Translations under genes and position numbers: made by a program
The notes under the pieces: generated by a model
Database searches by the model: none
Told to the model about the DNA's origin: nothing
The model's input: the letters and a program-made list of their open reading frames with translations, nothing else
NCBI GenBank assembly: GCA_963830065.1
Contig: CAWHLA010000011.1
Span: forward strand, 124,001-188,000
Source: JACCZR01 sp963830065
GTDB taxonomy: Bacteria > Actinomycetota > Thermoleophilia > Solirubrobacterales > Thermoleophilaceae
Direction: 5' to 3'
DNA length: 64,000 bases
In this document: positions 18,756 through 27,238 of the stretch, in pieces
Layout: the number at the start of each line of letters is the position of its first letter
Position numbering within the stretch: the first letter of the stretch is position 1

Positions 18756-20705
18756 ATGCGCCTCCCGCTCAAGCTAACCCTTGCCCTGCTCGCCCTCGCC
18801 CTGGCGGCGGGCGCGCTGGCGGGCGCCTCCGCGGCTCAGACCCCTGCGCCCGCCCCTGCACCTGCCCCTCCCCCGCCCCCCACGCCCCGGCTCGTGGTGG
18901 ACACGCCCCAGAAGCGCACGCTCATCCGCGAGGGCCAGGCGGGGCGGCTGCTGATGGCCGGCGCCTGGTACTTCCGCCTCGACGATGCGCGCACGGGCCG
19001 CTTCCAACGCCAGCGCTCGCTGCGGGGCTGGTCGCGCGTGTCGGTGCCTCACAACTGGAACGCCAACGACACGACGCTGAACAAGTCCTCGGTGGGCTGG
19101 TACCGCAAGGAGTTCAAGCTCTCGCGCCAGCAGGTCGAGAAGGGGACCGCCTGGAAGCTGCGGTTCGAGTCGGCCAACCACACCGCGATCGTCTACCTCA
19201 ACGGCCGCGAGATCGGGCGCCACAGCGGCGGCTACCTGCCCTGGGAGGTAGACGCCAAGCCCAAGCGCGGGCGCAACCGACTGGTGGTCCGGGTCTCGAC
19301 CCTGCGCGGTGCCAACGACCTCACCCACTGGCGCCTGGCCCGCTTCAACGGCTACGGCACCGGCGGCTGGTGGAACTTCGGAGGCCTGCTGCGCGAGGTC
19401 TACCTGCGCCCGGTCCGCGGCGTGGACATCGAGCAGATGGCGATCCTGCCGCGCATGAGGAACCCGCGCAGCTCGGCCCGGGTCCTCACCCGCGTGCTGC
19501 TGCGCAACATGGGCCGCCGCACCCAGACCGTCGACCTGGCGCTGAAGCTGGGTCGTAGGACGGTCGCGACCGCAACCCCGAGGGTCGCCGGCCGGCGCCG
19601 GCGCACCGTGCGCGTGGCCTTCACCATCCGCCGGCCCAAGCTGTGGCGGCCCGGGCGCCCGGCGCTCTACAAGCTCACCGCCAGCGCCAGCAACCAGGGC
19701 GGGCGGAGTCGCTACGGCGCGGCGTTCGGCGTCAAGCACCTGCAGCGCACCGCAAGCGGGCTGGCCCTGCTCAACGGGCGCGTGCTGAATCTGCGCGGCG
19801 CCTCCATCCACGAGGACGTCCCCGGCCGGGGCGCCGCGTGGGACCCCGCCACCCGCCGGAGACACCTGAACTACCTCAAGTCGCTGGGCGCCACCGTCAC
19901 CCGCGCGCACTACCCGCTGCACCCCGCCTTCATGGAGGCGCTGGACCGTGCCGGGATCATGTTCTGGGCGCAGGCGCCCGTCTATCAGGTGCGCCCCGAG
20001 AGGATGGTCGGCAACGTCCAGCGAAACGCCGTCCAGGCGAATCGCGACACGGTCAACGCCGGCATCAACCACGCGTCGATCTTCACCTGGTCGGTAGGCA
20101 ACGAGCTCTCGGGCGAGTTCGCCAACGGAGCGTTCTTCAACGAGACCCAGGGTGCCTACCAGGCCTACATCGACAAGGCGCGGAGCGCCATCCGCCGGAT
20201 CGACCCGACGCGCTGGGTCGGCATCGACCGCCAGTCGGTGCTCGGCCAGCCCGATCCCTCCCCCGCACTCCAGCGCCTGGACGTGATCGGCGCCAACGAG
20301 TACTTCGGCTGGTACCGCGCCTCGGAGGTCGGCCGCCCCTCGCGGACGGCGGACCTGGGGCCGTTCCTGGACCGCCTACACCAGGTCTATCCGGGCAAGC
20401 CGCTGTTCATCACCGAGTACGGCGCGGAGTCCAACCGCAACGGGCGCGAGACCGAGCTGGGCACGTTCCAGTTCCAGAACAAGTGGACGCTCGACCACCT
20501 GCGCATCCACGCGTCGCGGCCGTTCGTAAACGGCTCGATCCTCTGGGCGCTGCGCGACTTCCGCGTGCACCCGACCTGGGGCGGCGGCAACCCGAAGCCC
20601 AACCCGCCTTGGAACAACAAGTCGCTGATCGAGGAGAACGGCGTTATCAAGCCGGTCTGGCCGATCGTCCAGCAGAACTTCCGCTCTACGCGACCCTTCC
20701 GCTAG
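18756..20705 (+). CDS. Secreted glycoside hydrolase family 2 protein (beta-galactosidase/glucuronidase-like)
   Basis: The protein has 649 residues. A signal peptide (MRLPLKLTLALLALALAAG up to about residue 28) leads into a Pro/Ala linker. Then come the GH2 sugar-binding domain (VSVPHNWNAND and FESANHTAIVYLNGREIG), an Ig-like domain, and the TIM barrel. The acid/base Glu is E450 in WSVGNELSGEF and the nucleophile is E554 in FITEYGAES. It hydrolyses a beta-glycoside outside the cell; the exact sugar cannot be read. I chose the ATG at 18756 because it starts a normal signal peptide; GTG 18723 is in frame upstream. Its last 20 bases overlap the convergent rhomboid gene. Confidence 0.88.
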   Translation: MRLPLKLTLALLALALAAGALAGASAAQTPAPAPAPAPPPPPTPRLVVDTPQKRTLIREGQAGRLLMAGAWYFRLDDARTGRFQRQRSLRGWSRVSVPHNWNANDTTLNKSSVGWYRKEFKLSRQQVEKGTAWKLRFESANHTAIVYLNGREIGRHSGGYLPWEVDAKPKRGRNRLVVRVSTLRGANDLTHWRLARFNGYGTGGWWNFGGLLREVYLRPVRGVDIEQMAILPRMRNPRSSARVLTRVLLRNMGRRTQTVDLALKLGRRTVATATPRVAGRRRRTVRVAFTIRRPKLWRPGRPALYKLTASASNQGGRSRYGAAFGVKHLQRTASGLALLNGRVLNLRGASIHEDVPGRGAAWDPATRRRHLNYLKSLGATVTRAHYPLHPAFMEALDRAGIMFWAQAPVYQVRPERMVGNVQRNAVQANRDTVNAGINHASIFTWSVGNELSGEFANGAFFNETQGAYQAYIDKARSAIRRIDPTRWVGIDRQSVLGQPDPSPALQRLDVIGANEYFGWYRASEVGRPSRTADLGPFLDRLHQVYPGKPLFITEYGAESNRNGRETELGTFQFQNKWTLDHLRIHASRPFVNGSILWALRDFRVHPTWGGGNPKPNPPWNNKSLIEENGVIKPVWPIVQQNFRSTRPFR

Positions 20706-21279
20706 GCAGCGGCTCCGCCGTCGCCTGCGACGGGCGCCGTGCCAGCACCCACGCGGCGAGCACTCCGCCGACCGCACCGAAGAAGTGGCCCTGCCAGGAC
20801 ACGCCCGTGCGGGGCACCAGCCCGCCCAGCAGCGCACCGCCGAGGAACAGCACCACCACGGCAGCGATGGCCAGCTCGCCCAGATTGCGGTTGAAGATCC
20901 CGCGCACGATCAGGTAGGCCGCGTAGCCGAACACGACCCCGCTCGCCCCGATGTGGACCGTGTTGGCAGACGCGAACAACCACGTCCCCAGGCCGCCGAC
21001 CACGATCACGATGGCGGTCACCGCCAGCAGCCGCTTGACGCCGCTGAAGGCGATCGTCAGGCCCAGGATCACGAAGGGAAGGGAGTTCGAGAGCAGGTGC
21101 CCGAACCCGGCGTGCAGGAACGGCGCCGTGCCCACCCCCACCAGCCCTTCGGGGTCGCGCGGCTCGATGCCGAGCTCGTCCAGCTCGTTGCCGGAGGCGA
21201 CGTCGACGACCTCGGCCACCCACATCACGGCGAGCATGATCAGGACGATGCGAAACGCAGCGCGCCGGTCGGAGCTCAC
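20686..21279 (-). CDS. Rhomboid family intramembrane serine protease
   Basis: A 197-residue protein with six hydrophobic segments. The catalytic dyad is visible: Ser113 in HIGASGVVFG and His165 in QGHFFGAVGG, with the upstream FLHAGFGHLLSNSLP loop. It cleaves transmembrane segments inside the membrane. The GTG start at 21279 is preferred from the N-terminal extent. The 3' end overlaps the GH2 gene by 20 bases, convergently. Confidence 0.92.
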   Translation of the reverse strand: MSSDRRAAFRIVLIMLAVMWVAEVVDVASGNELDELGIEPRDPEGLVGVGTAPFLHAGFGHLLSNSLPFVILGLTIAFSGVKRLLAVTAIVIVVGGLGTWLFASANTVHIGASGVVFGYAAYLIVRGIFNRNLGELAIAAVVVLFLGGALLGGLVPRTGVSWQGHFFGAVGGVLAAWVLARRPSQATAEPLPSGRVA

Positions 21280-21311
21280 GCCGTGAAGCGTGGCAGAGAG
21301 CGCCGCTCAGG

Positions 21312-21992
21312 TCAGTTGGTGCGGCGCGGGTCCGGCACGTAGGTGACCGAGTAGGTCAGCCGGGCCGTGAAGTAGGTGCAGCCGTAGTTGCGCAGTCCAC
21401 CGACGGACTGCTGCTGGGCGCGCTGGCTCACGTTCGAGCACGAGCCCTTCCGGCGCGAGGAGCGCCACCAGTTCGCACGCCCCAGCCCGAGGGCCAGCGA
21501 GGGAGTCCAGGTGGGCACCGTCAGCGCGATCCGATTGCCACGGGAGACCCGCAGCGGCCTGCCGAAGACGAAGGTCGGCGACGAGCCGAAGTAGCGGTCC
21601 ACGCGCACGCGGCCGGACTGGCGCAGCAGTCGGTGGGTCAGCCGCGTCCTGCGGGTGCGCCCGGGGCGTAGCACCGAGATCCGCACCTGCGGCGGGCCGC
21701 CGTACAGGTCGTCGAAGAAGGCCTTTTCCTTGGAGCTCGGATTGCCCAGCGCGATCGTGAAGGCGACGATCCTGCCCGCGCGCGGGATGACGAACGGGTT
21801 GGTCTTGTCGCCCGAGCGCCCCATGTAGCCGCTCACCCGGCCGACGGCCTGGCACTCGGTGGCCCCCTGTGCGGGGCAGCTCGGCTTGCCGGTGGGAGTA
21901 CCTCCCTCCCCGAGCTCGATCACGCGAGCGGAGGCGGAAGGAGCCAGGACCAGGGCCAACAGGACGGGAAGGATTGCGAGGGCGCGCTTCAT
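21312..21992 (-). CDS. Secreted hypothetical protein
   Basis: A 226-residue protein with a clear signal peptide (MKRALAILPVLLALVLAPSASA). The mature part contains four or more cysteines (for example CPAQGATECQ, and CSNV and YGCTYF near the end) and is rich in Arg and aromatic residues, suggesting a disulphide-bonded beta-sandwich. No family is recognised. The ATG at 21992 is divergent from a lipoprotein gene. Confidence 0.65.
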   Translation of the reverse strand: MKRALAILPVLLALVLAPSASARVIELGEGGTPTGKPSCPAQGATECQAVGRVSGYMGRSGDKTNPFVIPRAGRIVAFTIALGNPSSKEKAFFDDLYGGPPQVRISVLRPGRTRRTRLTHRLLRQSGRVRVDRYFGSSPTFVFGRPLRVSRGNRIALTVPTWTPSLALGLGRANWWRSSRRKGSCSNVSQRAQQQSVGGLRNYGCTYFTARLTYSVTYVPDPRRTN

Positions 21993-22038
21993 CGGCGGGT
22001 TTGAACACCTTATTTGCAGTGGAGTTGCGGCTTCCTTC

Positions 22039-22044
22039 TACCCT
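22039..22044 (+). promoter_or_regulatory. -10 box of the lipoprotein gene, leaderless type
   Basis: TACCCT ends 7 bases before the GTG start at 22052. Confidence 0.4.
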
Positions 22045-22051
22045 CCGGTCG

Positions 22052-22402
22052 GTGCGCCGGGCAGCTTTGGTCCTTTCCCTGTGCGTTCTGGCGGGCTGCG
22101 GATCCAGCGGCGGCTCGTCCGGCGCCACCGTCGACCCCAACGACAAGCGGGCCGTGGCCCTCGCCTGCATGAAGGAGGAGGGCATCGACGCCCGCCCCGA
22201 GGGCAAGGACGTGATCCAGGTCGGCGACCGCCGCACGGGGCCGCGAATTCAGTTCTACCTCTCCACCGGCGCGGCCGAGACCACCCAGTTCAAGGGCGAG
22301 GCCCAGGGCGCCGAGCAGATCGAGAACGCGCTCATGTACGTCCGCCAGGGCAACGATCAGTTGCTCGAGCAGCTCGAGAGCTGCGTCGACGACGCCGTCT
22401 GA
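22052..22402 (+). CDS. Small lipoprotein, hypothetical
   Basis: A 116-residue protein with an N-terminal basic and hydrophobic segment ending in a lipobox (VLSLCVLAGC), then Gly/Ser linker GSSGGSSG. The mature domain has one Cys in VALACMKEEGIDA and one near the end in LESCVDDAV, which may form a disulphide. The GTG at 22052 is chosen because it gives a compact signal peptide and sits behind a -10 box; the frame is open further upstream. The family is unknown. Confidence 0.65.
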   Translation: MRRAALVLSLCVLAGCGSSGGSSGATVDPNDKRAVALACMKEEGIDARPEGKDVIQVGDRRTGPRIQFYLSTGAAETTQFKGEAQGAEQIENALMYVRQGNDQLLEQLESCVDDAV

Positions 22403-22455
22403 CCGCTGCCCGCCGACGGGCTGCCCGGCGCGAACCGCGCACACGTTCGAGAAAA

Positions 22456-22475
22456 GTCCTCAGCCGGCTGAGGAC
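22456..22475. terminator. Bidirectional intrinsic terminator, perfect 20-bp palindrome
   Basis: GTCCTCAGCCGGCTGAGGAC is perfectly self-complementary. It is flanked by AAAA on the left and CTTTT on the right, so it should end transcription of both the lipoprotein gene (from the left) and the ABC permease gene (from the right). Its core TCAGCCGGCTGA recurs in the terminator at 44704-44732. Confidence 0.8.
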
Positions 22476-22557
22476 CTTTTGATAGGGGTGCCGGTGTCGG
22501 GCCCTTGATCCGCTCCCGTGGTCAGCCGCTCCTTCGTCGCCGCCTTTGGCGTGCGCC

Positions 22558-23325
22558 CTAGGCGCGCAACTTGTAACCCCGTGAGAACAAGCGGAGGTTC
22601 AAGGTGAACAGCGCCGCCGTGGCCGCCGTGAGGACGATCAACGACAGCGCCACGTGGCCGTCGGAGATGCCCAGGAACCCGTAGCGGACCAAGCCGATCA
22701 TGTAGTAGACGGGGTCGAACTGGGTCAGCGTCGAGAACGGCTCGGGCAGCAGCTTCGCCGAGTAGAAGACGCCGCCGAGGAAGATCAGCGGCTGCAGCAC
22801 GAAGGTCTGCGCGAACGAGACGTCGTCGAACTGCTCGGCGCGAATCCCCACCAGCACGCCCAGCTGGGCGAAGAAGAAGCCGACCAGGAACAGCGCCGGC
22901 AGCAGGACGTGGACGTTCTCGACCGGGATCCCCACCAGCACCGCGGACACGAGGAAGGTCAGCGCCGCGACGATGCCGCCGCGGAGGAAGCCTCCCAGCG
23001 AGAAGGCCAGCAACAGCTGGAGGGGTGAGGCGGGCGAGGACAGCTGGTCGTCGATCGCGCGCTGGAACTTCTGCTGGAGGATCGACGACGAGTTGTTGGA
23101 GAAGGCGTTGATCGCCCACGCCATGAGGATCAGCCCGGGGATGATGAACACGACGTAGTCGACCCCGTGCAGCGTGTCGATGCGGGTGCCCAGGGCGGCG
23201 CCGAAGACCGAGATGTAGAGGAAGGTCTCCAGCAGCGGAGCGCCGACCGTCTGGCGCTTGATCTTGAAGAAGCGGTTGCACTCCCGCCGCACCAGCGAGA
23301 AGAACCGGATCTGAGAGGCGCTCAA
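22558..23325 (-). CDS. ABC-2 type transporter permease
   Basis: A 255-residue protein with six hydrophobic segments and a cytoplasmic N-terminus (SLVRRECNRFFKIKRQTVGA) typical of ABC-2 exporters. It forms an efflux or export pump with the adjacent ATPase. The start is TTG at 23325 inside a TTGA overlap with the ATPase stop, with GGAGG 7 bases upstream. The frame is open further upstream, but that sequence lies inside the ATPase gene and looks non-native. The substrate may be a glycan or lipid, given the neighbours; this is inference. Confidence 0.88.
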   Translation of the reverse strand: MSASQIRFFSLVRRECNRFFKIKRQTVGAPLLETFLYISVFGAALGTRIDTLHGVDYVVFIIPGLILMAWAINAFSNNSSSILQQKFQRAIDDQLSSPASPLQLLLAFSLGGFLRGGIVAALTFLVSAVLVGIPVENVHVLLPALFLVGFFFAQLGVLVGIRAEQFDDVSFAQTFVLQPLIFLGGVFYSAKLLPEPFSTLTQFDPVYYMIGLVRYGFLGISDGHVALSLIVLTAATAALFTLNLRLFSRGYKLRA

Positions 23326-24086
23326 GGGATGACCTCCTCGGGCTTGGCCCGTGACAGCTCCATGCGGCCCACCAGCTCGAGGTAGGCGTCCTCGAGACTC
23401 GCCACCGCGAACTCGGCGGCCAGTTCCGCGCTGGTCCCGCGAGCCACGATGCGCCCGCCGTGGATGAAGGCGATGCGGTCGCACAACCGCTCGGCCTCCT
23501 CCAGGTAGTGCGTGGTCAGGAGGATCGTGGTGCCCTCCTCGTTGATGCGCTGCACGTAGCGCCACAGCTCCAGGCGCAGCTCCACGTCCACGCCCGCAGT
23601 GGGCTCGTCGAGGATGAGCACACGCGGGCGGTGCATCAGCGCGCGGGCCAGGATCAGCCGCCGCTTCATGCCCCCGCTCAGGGTGCGCGTGCGCTCGTTG
23701 CGCTTGTCGGTCAGCGAGAAGGCGTCGAGCAGCTCCTCGGTGCGCTCGCGGCGCTCGCGCTTGGGCATCCCGAAGTAGCCGCCGTGGTAGTCGAGCGTCT
23801 CCGCCGCGGTCAGGAACCAGTCGAGGTTCACGTCCTGCGGCGCGAGCCCGACGGCCAGCCGCGCCTCCTCGTAGTCGTTGACCGCGTCGTGGCCGAAGAT
23901 CCGAATCGACCCGGCCGTGGGCGTGGCCAGGCCGGTGCAGCAGTGGATCAGCGTGGACTTGCCGGCGCCGTTGGGGCCCAGCAGGCCGAAGAACTCACCG
24001 GGCTCGATGTCGAGCGAGACTCCGCGAAGCGCCTCTACCCCCGTCGGGTAGCGCTTCTCGAGGTCCGCTATGGCGAGCGCGGTCAA
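23322..24086 (-). CDS. ABC transporter ATP-binding protein
   Basis: A 254-residue ATPase. Walker A is GPNGAGKSTL, the Q-loop APQDVNLDW, the signature LSGGMKRRL, Walker B VLILDEPTAGVD, and the H-loop LTTHYLEEAE. It resembles exporters of the DrrA/NodI type. The TTG start at 24086 lies in a TTGA overlap with the upstream gene and gives the normal N-terminus TALAIADLEKRYPTG. An ATG at 24137 would add 17 residues that overlap the upstream gene. Confidence 0.92.
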   Translation of the reverse strand: MTALAIADLEKRYPTGVEALRGVSLDIEPGEFFGLLGPNGAGKSTLIHCCTGLATPTAGSIRIFGHDAVNDYEEARLAVGLAPQDVNLDWFLTAAETLDYHGGYFGMPKRERRERTEELLDAFSLTDKRNERTRTLSGGMKRRLILARALMHRPRVLILDEPTAGVDVELRLELWRYVQRINEEGTTILLTTHYLEEAERLCDRIAFIHGGRIVARGTSAELAAEFAVASLEDAYLELVGRMELSRAKPEEVIP

Positions 24087-25480
24087 GGCGCGGGCGTCGA
24101 GGCGAAGCTCACGCCCCGGGGCGCGTAGATGCGCCACCGGCCCTGCTTGAACCGCAGCTGCTGTCGCGGGTCACGCGCCTGCTTCGGCACCGAGCCCGCC
24201 TGGCGGCTGCGGGCGGCGAACACGACGCCCTCTCCACTGGCGGACTCGACGTCGCCGATGGGCACCTTCGCCTCCCACGCCATGCGCGTGACGAAGCCGC
24301 GGTTCACGGTCGGATATGGCTTCTCCACCGCCGAGGCCCCGCCGGCGCGCTCCACCGAGGTCTCGAGGTCGGACTGGAGCTGGGCGAGACGGTCGATCGA
24401 CCTGGCCTGCCGCTCCAGGCGCTCCAGGCGCGGCGAGACGTACAGGCCGGCGCCCACCAGGATCAACAGGGCCACCGCCACCTGCGCCGCCGGCCGCGGC
24501 GCGAGCATCACGAGCCGCCCGGCCCCGGCGGCGCCCACCACGCAGGCGATGGCCAGCGGCACGAGGAAGTAGCGCGAGTTGCCCGAGAAGCCCAGCTGGG
24601 TCATCAGCACGATCAGCCCTACCCACGCAGCGGCGGCACCGGTGAGCCACAGGACGGGCTTGTCGCGGTCTTTGATCGCCAGCACCAGCGCGGCCACCAC
24701 GCCGATCTCGAGCGCGAGCCCGATCAACCCGTGCGCCCGCTCCAGCGCGGCGAGCCAAGGCTTGTCGCGCAGGGAGAGGCTCCAGGGCGGCTCGCCGGTG
24801 GCCTTCTGTCCCGCTCCCAGCGGGTTGCCCGACCCGATCCACTCGGGCACCAGCCACAGGATCGGCAACGCGATCGCCAGCCCCACCGCGAGCTTTCGCT
24901 GCTCGGGGAACTTCCAGAACAGGTACGCCCCGTAGGCACCGATGAACGGCGCCACCTCGGGCCGCAGCAGGCACGCGAGGAAGCCGAGGACGAGCGCGTG
25001 GCTTCGCTTCCCGTCGAGGTGGCGCTCGATGCCCCAGAGGAGGAAGAAGATCGCCATCGGTGCCTCGTTGCCGTGGGCCATGTAGCGCACCCACAGCGGG
25101 GTCAGCAGCAGCGCCACCGCAGCCAGGACGCCCGCGCCCCAGCGCACGGCTCGCGGGCCGCCCGAGAAGCGGCCGGCCAGGCGGAAGGCCATGTACAGCG
25201 CCAGCAGGCCGCCGGCGCGCGCAATCACCAGCCAGAGGGCGGGTGGAATGCCATCGTTGACCTTCGACAGCGGCGAGAACACCGCGATCACCAGCACCGG
25301 CAGCGGCTTGAACGACGGGCCGCCGTTGGTGTCGAGGTCGAGCATCGCCAGCTCGCGACCCCAGACCATCCAGGCCCACGGGTCGTAGCTCGGCTCCGAT
25401 GGGAGCAGCAGAGACGCCACGCCAAGGGCGAGGCAGATGGCGATGGGCACCACCATTGGACGCGAGAGGAACCGGTTCAT
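24083..25480 (-). CDS. Multispanning GT-C-like membrane protein, WAWxxWGR family (copy 3)
   Basis: The protein has 465 residues. It has YDPWAWMVWGRELAMLDLD, GGPSFKPLPVLVIAV and ALWLVIARAGG, closely matching the other two copies; of the three it is most like the one at 8091. About ten hydrophobic segments are followed by a short soluble tail. The ATG at 25480 starts a three-gene operon with the ABC exporter, joined by two successive TTGA overlaps. Confidence 0.72.
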   Translation of the reverse strand: MNRFLSRPMVVPIAICLALGVASLLLPSEPSYDPWAWMVWGRELAMLDLDTNGGPSFKPLPVLVIAVFSPLSKVNDGIPPALWLVIARAGGLLALYMAFRLAGRFSGGPRAVRWGAGVLAAVALLLTPLWVRYMAHGNEAPMAIFFLLWGIERHLDGKRSHALVLGFLACLLRPEVAPFIGAYGAYLFWKFPEQRKLAVGLAIALPILWLVPEWIGSGNPLGAGQKATGEPPWSLSLRDKPWLAALERAHGLIGLALEIGVVAALVLAIKDRDKPVLWLTGAAAAWVGLIVLMTQLGFSGNSRYFLVPLAIACVVGAAGAGRLVMLAPRPAAQVAVALLILVGAGLYVSPRLERLERQARSIDRLAQLQSDLETSVERAGGASAVEKPYPTVNRGFVTRMAWEAKVPIGDVESASGEGVVFAARSRQAGSVPKQARDPRQQLRFKQGRWRIYAPRGVSFASTPAP

Positions 25481-25553
25481 TGACTAGACTCGCCCGTTCG
25501 TCACCGCAATTGGCCGGCGAGGGAGAGGGAGGCGGCCGCGGGGGCGCCGAGTC

Positions 25554-26612
25554 ATGAAGCTTATCGTCCAGATCCCCTGCTTCAACGAGGCCGAGCAGCT
25601 GCCGAGCACGCTCGCCGACCTCCCGCGCGAGCTTCCGGGCGTGGACTCGGTCGAGTGGCTGATCATCGACGACGGCTCCTCCGACGACACGGTCGACGTA
25701 GCCCGAGCCAACGGCGTGCACCACGTCGTCCGGCTGACCAACAACAAGGGCCTGGCCGCCGGCTTCCAGGCCGGGTTGGACGCGTGCCTGAAGCTCGGCG
25801 CCGACGTCATCGTCAACACCGACGCCGACAACCAGTACTACGGCGGCGACGTCGAGAAGCTGCTGGAGCCGATCCTCGCCGGCCGCGCCGACATGGTCAT
25901 CGGCGACCGCCAGACCGGCCAGATCGAGCACTTCTCTCCGCTCAAGAAGCAGCTGCAGCGGCTGGGCAGCGCCGTGGTCCGGCGCGCCTCCGGGACCACC
26001 GTCCCCGACACCACGTCGGGCTTCCGCGCCTACAACCGCGAGGCCGCGCTGCAGATGCAGGTGGTCTCCAAGTTCACCTACACCCTGGAGACGATCATCC
26101 AGGCGGGCAAGATGCTGGTGGCCGTCGACCACGTCGAGGTCAGGACGAACCCCAAGACGCGCGAGTCGCGCCTGTTCCCCTCGATGTGGGCCTACGTGCG
26201 CCGCAACTCGGCCTCGATCTTCCGCATCTACTCGGGCTACGAGCCGCTGCGCGTGTTCACCGTGGCCGCGGTGGTCGTCGGCCTGATCTCCGCCGTCATC
26301 TGGGCCCGCTTCCTCTTCTACTTCTTCAACGGGGAGGGCGAGGGCCACATCCAGTCGCTCATCCTCGGCTCGACCCTGTTCATCGTCGCCGTGCAGCTCG
26401 GCGCGCTGGGCGTGATCGGGGACATCCTCGCCGGCTCGCGCGTGGTACAGCAGCGGATCCTCGAGCGCGTGCGCCGCGTGGAGCTCCAGCTGGGCGTGGA
26501 GCCCTCGCACTACGAACCCGGCGCCACCGACACCGGCCAGGACGCCACCACCGGCGCCGGCGCGGGCCCGGCCACGGGCAAGACCGAGGACCGCGAGGCG
26601 GTCCAGGCGTGA
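25554..26612 (+). CDS. Glycosyltransferase family 2 (polyprenyl-phosphate sugar synthase-like)
   Basis: The protein has 352 residues. The GT-A domain shows LIVQIPCFNEAEQL, LIIDDGSSDDT, the DxD-type motif VNTDADNQY and DTTSGFRAYNREA, as in dolichol-phosphate mannose synthase-like enzymes. Two hydrophobic segments near residues 235-300 anchor it. Such proteins load a sugar onto a polyprenyl phosphate, which could supply the GT-C enzymes around it. The C-terminus ends in a Thr/Gly/Ala-rich tail. Its stop overlaps the GTG of the next gene (GTGA). Confidence 0.9.
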   Translation: MKLIVQIPCFNEAEQLPSTLADLPRELPGVDSVEWLIIDDGSSDDTVDVARANGVHHVVRLTNNKGLAAGFQAGLDACLKLGADVIVNTDADNQYYGGDVEKLLEPILAGRADMVIGDRQTGQIEHFSPLKKQLQRLGSAVVRRASGTTVPDTTSGFRAYNREAALQMQVVSKFTYTLETIIQAGKMLVAVDHVEVRTNPKTRESRLFPSMWAYVRRNSASIFRIYSGYEPLRVFTVAAVVVGLISAVIWARFLFYFFNGEGEGHIQSLILGSTLFIVAVQLGALGVIGDILAGSRVVQQRILERVRRVELQLGVEPSHYEPGATDTGQDATTGAGAGPATGKTEDREAVQA

Positions 26613-27238
26613 GCACCGAGGCCACCGCCACCGAGCAGGTCCCCACCGGCAACACGTTCGACAAGTACGGCTCGACCAATCCGGTCGTTCGCCGGCTCAT
26701 GAACGGGTTCGAGTCGACGCTCGACGAGCTGTGGCACAAGGCCGCGCCGGACTCGGTTCTCGACGTGGGCTGCGGCGAGGGCGTGCTCACCCACGAGTGG
26801 GCCGAGCGGCTGGGCGACAAGCGGATCGTGGGCATCGACCTCGACGACCCCAAGCTCAAGGCCGAGTGGGAGAAGCGCGAGCGGTCCAACATGGAGCTGC
26901 GCGTGGAGGAGGCCACCTCCCTGTCCTTCGCCGACGGCGAGTTCGACCTGTCCACCGCCATCGAGGTGCTCGAGCACGTCCCCGAGCCCGAGCAGACGGT
27001 GGCCGAGATGGCCCGCGTTGCGCGCTCGCACCTGCTGGTCTCCGTGCCCCGTGAGCCGCTGTGGCGGGGCCTGAACCTGGCGCGCGGCGCGTACTGGCGC
27101 GATCTGGGCAACACCCCCGGGCACGTGAACCACTGGTCCAAGCGCTCGTTCACCTCCATGCTTCGCCGCCACGGGACCATCGAGGAGGCCCGCTCCCCCT
27201 TCCCGTGGACCATGGTGCTTGTCCGCCTCCACGGATAA
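26609..27238 (+). CDS. Class I SAM-dependent methyltransferase
   Basis: A 209-residue protein with the SAM-binding motif SVLDVGCGEGVLTHEW, the acidic GIDLDD loop and a later TAIEVLEHVPEPEQ, as in the Methyltransf_11 family. The methyl acceptor is unknown; the operon suggests a sugar or glycolipid. The GTG at 26609 overlaps the preceding stop. The 3' end overlaps the flippase start by 20 bases. Confidence 0.88.
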   Translation: MSTEATATEQVPTGNTFDKYGSTNPVVRRLMNGFESTLDELWHKAAPDSVLDVGCGEGVLTHEWAERLGDKRIVGIDLDDPKLKAEWEKRERSNMELRVEEATSLSFADGEFDLSTAIEVLEHVPEPEQTVAEMARVARSHLLVSVPREPLWRGLNLARGAYWRDLGNTPGHVNHWSKRSFTSMLRRHGTIEEARSPFPWTMVLVRLHG

